From: Roseibium suaedae
GTDB taxonomy: Bacteria; Pseudomonadota; Alphaproteobacteria; Rhizobiales; Stappiaceae
Length of the DNA: 64,000 nt
Assembly (NCBI RefSeq): GCF_900142725.1
Contig: NZ_FRBW01000002.1
Coordinates: 186,001-250,000, forward strand
Direction: 5' to 3'
Shown here: one piece after another, positions 61,107 through 64,000 of the stretch
Layout: each line of letters starts with the position of its first letter
Numbering within the stretch: the stretch's first letter is position 1
Made by a program: the position numbers and the translations under genes
Notes under the pieces: generated by a model
Databases searched by the model: none
Seen by the model: only the letters and a program-made list of their open reading frames with translations
What the model was told of the DNA's origin: nothing

Positions 61107-61577
61107 ATGAGCGTGCAGTACACATCGTCATCGGGACTTGAAGCAGAAAGCATTGCCGCCAAGCCGCGCCGGCCAGTCATGTCCGCCATGTTGCGCGGCA
61201 GCGTCTGCCGGTGCCCGGCCTGCGGCAAGGGCAAGCTGTTCAAGGGCTATCTGACGACGGTGCACGCCTGCGAGGCCTGCGGCGAGGCGATGCATCATCA
61301 CCGCGCGGATGACGCCCCGCCCTATTTCACCATCACCATCGTCGGGCACATCATCGTGCCGGGGATGCTGTCGGTAGAGCTGCTCTACCATCCGGAACTC
61401 TGGGTCCATTTGGCCCTTTGGGTGCCGCTGACGATCTTCCTGTCCCTCGGCCTACTGCGTCCGGTCAAGGGAGCCCTGATCGGCCTTCAGTGGGCACTCT
61501 ACATGCACGGGTTCGACCCGGAGGCAGAGGAGGATCTGCCCGAACCCGATCCAGCAGGGAGGCTGAGAGAAGAATGA
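61107..61577 (+). CDS. DUF983 membrane protein
   Basis: A 156-residue inner-membrane protein. A zinc-ribbon-like start (CRCPACGKGKLFKGYL, then CEACGEAM) precedes two hydrophobic helices (about 75-95 and 103-125), the DUF983 layout. ATG 61107, 16 bases after rnr; overlaps the NUDIX start (ATGA). Function unknown. Confidence 0.88.
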   Translation: MSVQYTSSSGLEAESIAAKPRRPVMSAMLRGSVCRCPACGKGKLFKGYLTTVHACEACGEAMHHHRADDAPPYFTITIVGHIIVPGMLSVELLYHPELWVHLALWVPLTIFLSLGLLRPVKGALIGLQWALYMHGFDPEAEEDLPEPDPAGRLREE

Positions 61578-62323
61578 AAACCGGTCTGGCCGCCAAGCTC
61601 GGCAAGGACGAGCAGAAGGGCAAGTTTCCCTATATGCGGCCGAAGGATGCGGCAACGCTGCTGATTCTCGACCGGGACGGCGGATCGACCCGCGTTCTGA
61701 TGGGACGCCGGCACATGGGGCACACGTTCATGCCGGGCAAGTTCGTCTTTCCGGGAGGACGCGTCGACCCGGCCGACAGCCGGATTGCGGCGGCAGGCGA
61801 TTATCATCCAGTCGTCAGCGAAAAACTCTCGCGCGATCTGAAGGGCCCAAGAACTGCCGCCCGCGTTCGCGCGCTCGCCCTGGCAGCGATCCGCGAGACC
61901 TATGAGGAAGCCGGGCTGTTCATCGGCAGGAAGGCGGCTGCGGATCAGACGCTCCGCCTCGGCAAGGGATTTGAGGCCTTCGCCGAGCGCGGCATTCTGC
62001 CGGACCTGGAGCCCATTCGCTTCATCGCGCGGGCCATCACCCCGCCCAACCGCTCGCGCCGCTTCGACACACGGTTTCTGGCCGTCTTCGCCGATGCTGT
62101 TGCCGACCGACTGGAAAGCGGCCTCGGGCCGTCCGGAGAACTTGAAGACATCGCCTGGCTGACCCTGGACGAGGCAAAAGCCATGGACGAACTGCCCATG
62201 ATCACCCGCCAGGTGCTGAGTGATCTGCAGGCCCGCCTCGGCACGGATCCGGAGCTCAAGCCGGAATCATCTTTGCCGTTTTACTTCTACAAGGCGGGGG
62301 ACTTCCAAAAAGTCATGCTCTGA
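61574..62323 (+). CDS. NUDIX hydrolase
   Basis: A 249-residue NUDIX-fold pyrophosphohydrolase. Nudix signature residues are seen at FPGGRVDP (about 57-64) and AIRETYEEAGLFIG near 100, where R-E-x-x-E-E-x-G is intact. Belongs to the long, C-terminally extended subgroup that follows DUF983 in many alphaproteobacteria. Starts inside the DUF983 stop. Substrate unknown. Confidence 0.9.
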   Translation: MKTGLAAKLGKDEQKGKFPYMRPKDAATLLILDRDGGSTRVLMGRRHMGHTFMPGKFVFPGGRVDPADSRIAAAGDYHPVVSEKLSRDLKGPRTAARVRALALAAIRETYEEAGLFIGRKAAADQTLRLGKGFEAFAERGILPDLEPIRFIARAITPPNRSRRFDTRFLAVFADAVADRLESGLGPSGELEDIAWLTLDEAKAMDELPMITRQVLSDLQARLGTDPELKPESSLPFYFYKAGDFQKVML

Positions 62324-62520
62324 CAGGAGCATCACCCGCTTCATCCCCTTGCGCAAAGCGCAGAAACCGGGAATTTCTCGCCAGCTTTTACGGCAAAGCT
62401 TGACTTTATCCGGATCCTGAGTACTTTGCGCGCTGATTTCGGAACACAGGGCAGATTGATCGCCAGGGACCCTGGCCACAAGAACTGTTTGCCCCGCCAA
62501 ACAAAACAGGATCCAAGGCC

Positions 62521-62688
62521 ATGGCCAAGGCGACAACAATCAAGATCAAGCTCCTCTCCACGGCCGACACCGGCTTTTTCTACGTGACCAAGAAGAACTC
62601 CCGCACGATGACCGAAAAGATGGTCAAGCGGAAGTACGACCCGGTTGCAAAGAAGCACGTGGAATTCAAGGAAACCAAGATCAAGTAA
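62521..62688 (+). CDS. rpmG: 50S ribosomal protein L33
   Basis: A 55-residue ribosomal protein: [33 protein letters not shown] and [17 protein letters not shown]. It lacks the CxxC pairs, so it is the zinc-independent (C-minus) form. A strong terminator follows. Confidence 0.96.
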   Translation: MAKATTIKIKLLSTADTGFFYVTKKNSRTMTEKMVKRKYDPVAKKHVEFKETKIK

Positions 62689-62710
62689 GATCTGGTCCTT
62701 TGACAGTTTC

Positions 62711-62748
62711 AAAAAACCCGCTGCCAACGCAGCGGGTTTTTTTGTGTC
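62711..62748 (+). terminator. Terminator after rpmG
   Basis: AAAAAACCCGCTGC-CAAC-GCAGCGGGTTTTTTT is a near-perfect stem with A-rich and T-rich flanks, 22 bases after the stop. Confidence 0.92.
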
Positions 62749-62818
62749 TTGAGATCGCCGGATTCGGTGGACCACAGCCCCAGCAGTTGACTTGAAAGCC
62801 CCCCCGCCCTCCAGACAG

Positions 62819-62843
62819 CAAAAAGGGGCCCGCAGGCCCCTTT
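62819..62843 (-). terminator. Terminator of the chemotaxis receptor gene
   Basis: On the minus strand AAAGGGGCC-TGCG-GGCCCC is followed by TTTTTGCTG; it lies 27 bases beyond the stop. Confidence 0.85.
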
Positions 62844-62869
62844 CCAATGTCTCCGGTGACTACCCCCGT

Positions 62870-64000
62870 TCAGGCAGCGGCAACCTCGCTCAGGAAGCTC
62901 TCCACTTCGGACTTGAGCTCTTCGGTCTTGTCCGACAATTCGCCAGAGGCAGACAGGACCAGCTCAGCGGAGGACGACGTCTGATCGACCGCCTTGGAAA
63001 GCTGGGTCATGCTGGAGGAAACTGCCGTCGTGCCGGCAGCTGCCCGCTGAACATTGTGCGAAATTTCCGAGGTGGCGGCACCCTGCTGTTCAACAGCGGC
63101 CGAAATCGCAGACGTATAGCGGTTGACCTCTTCCATGATCTCGGTGATCTCGCCGATCGCATCGACAGATTCCTTCGTGGCCGCCTGGATCGCCGAGATC
63201 TGCGCGCCGATTTCCTCGGTGGCCTTGGAAGTCTGGGTCGCCAGTTCCTTCACTTCGGCAGCAACAACCGCGAAGCCCTTGCCGGCTTCCCCTGCCCGCG
63301 CCGCTTCAATGGTCGCGTTCAGAGCCAGAAGGTTGGTCTGTTCGGCAATGGCCTGAATAAGCGTCACGACCTCACCGATCTTGGTCGCGGAAGTCGCAAG
63401 ACCCTCGACCTTCTCGTTGGTGACGCGCGTGCCTTCCGTTGCCCGGCCGACCACTTCGGAAGTCTGGGCGACCTGGCGGGAGATCTCGCCGATGGAGGCA
63501 GCCAGTTCCTCGGCAGCGCTCGCAACGGTCTGGACGTTATGTGTCGCCTCATCCGAAGAGCCATGGGTGCTGGCCGCATAGCCAGCGCTTTCACGGGCAA
63601 CCTCGGTCAGAGAGCGGGACGTACCCTCAAGACCGTCAGCAGTCTCTCCGACGGAGCGCAGCAGACCGGCGACGGTGCTGCGGAAGGAGGCGATCATCTG
63701 CTCGATGCGCGCCTGACGTTCGCGGGTCTCCTGCTCGCTCTGATCCTGACGGCTTGCCAGCTCCACGCGCTCGCGGGCCTTTTCCTGAAGATCGGAAACG
63801 GCCTTGGACATGATGCCGATCTGATCGCCACGATCGCCATAGGGCACATCGACCGCCAGATCGTTCTGGGCAATGCGCTCGGTCACGCTTGCCAGAACAT
63901 TCAATGGGCGCAGCAGCTTGCTCATGACCAGCATGGAAAGCGCAGCAGCGATCAGGACGACCGGCACAGCCATCATGGCAAACTTTGACATGATGTCGGT
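62870..64000 (-). CDS. Methyl-accepting chemotaxis protein (5' end cut)
   Basis: C-terminal 373 or more residues of a chemoreceptor; the gene continues past the right edge, so the sensor domain and true start are unseen. A membrane helix ([21 protein letters not shown]) is followed by a HAMP domain ([19 protein letters not shown]...), a coiled-coil, and the MCP signalling hairpin with tip [21 protein letters not shown] and [15 protein letters not shown]. No CheR-tethering pentapeptide at the end. Ligand unknown. Confidence 0.9.
   Translation of the reverse strand, partial: TDIMSKFAMMAVPVVLIAAALSMLVMSKLLRPLNVLASVTERIAQNDLAVDVPYGDRGDQIGIMSKAVSDLQEKARERVELASRQDQSEQETRERQARIEQMIASFRSTVAGLLRSVGETADGLEGTSRSLTEVARESAGYAASTHGSSDEATHNVQTVASAAEELAASIGEISRQVAQTSEVVGRATEGTRVTNEKVEGLATSATKIGEVVTLIQAIAEQTNLLALNATIEAARAGEAGKGFAVVAAEVKELATQTSKATEEIGAQISAIQAATKESVDAIGEITEIMEEVNRYTSAISAAVEQQGAATSEISHNVQRAAAGTTAVSSSMTQLSKAVDQTSSSAELVLSASGELSDKTEELKSEVESFLSEVAAA

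Overview
The window reads as a GC-rich chromosome segment (roughly 60% GC by eye) from an alphaproteobacterium. Three pieces of gene order support this: the block pyrB-pyrC-plsY-dprA-topA-rnr-DUF983-NUDIX-rpmG, the periplasmic-glucan genes opgG-opgI-opgH known as an operon from Rhodobacter, and a gatC/gatA pair with gatB elsewhere. The TRAP transporter, GcvA-type LysR regulators and intergenic GTCATCCCG palindromic repeats fit the Rhodobacterales/Stappiaceae-like marine group; genus is not decided from sequence alone.

Layout. 0.3-2.7 kb: cydAB, a cyanide-insensitive-type bd oxidase. 3.0-4.6 kb: a polytopic GT-C-like protein. 4.7-16.8 kb: the main accessory locus. A LysR gene is followed by a leftward run (two-subunit transketolase, SDR dehydrogenase, TRAP P-Q-M), a second LysR gene, and a divergent rightward run (single-chain transketolase, hydroxypyruvate-reductase-type dehydrogenase, MOFRL glycerate 2-kinase). 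Together these look like a pathway that imports a small carboxylate or sugar acid, oxidises it, moves C2 units with two unusual transketolases, and drains hydroxypyruvate/glycerate into glycolysis. 16.8-26.5 kb: small unknown genes, a DUF3883 nuclease-like gene beside tRNA-Ser(GCU), tandem DUF2147 genes, a GST, and a ParD-like/methionine aminopeptidase pair with its own palindrome; two 128-bp copies of a palindromic repeat lie here. 26.5-32 kb: gatB and the flagellar pair fhlB-like/fliK-like. 33-41 kb: opgGIH, an FAD oxidoreductase, and gatC-GNAT-gatA. 41-48.7 kb: regulators, a YHS protein, PhoX, a nitroreductase, a UPF0173 hydrolase, ruvX and an AEC transporter. 48.8-62.7 kb: the pyrB-to-rpmG housekeeping block. 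It is interrupted at 51.1-53.5 kb by an AT-richer cassette of small immunity-like genes and between dprA and topA by an antisense DUF2267 gene. The right end cuts a chemotaxis receptor.

Points most worth a second look: (1) the double-transketolase locus, whose single-chain enzyme keeps its catalytic residues but has changed phosphate- and hydroxyl-recognition positions; (2) the pyrC next to pyrB, which lacks most metal-binding residues and is probably a structural pseudo-dihydroorotase; (3) the small-gene cassette between pyrC and plsY; (4) the ParD-like/MetAP bicistron. All calls rest on reading sequence and motifs; no database search was run.
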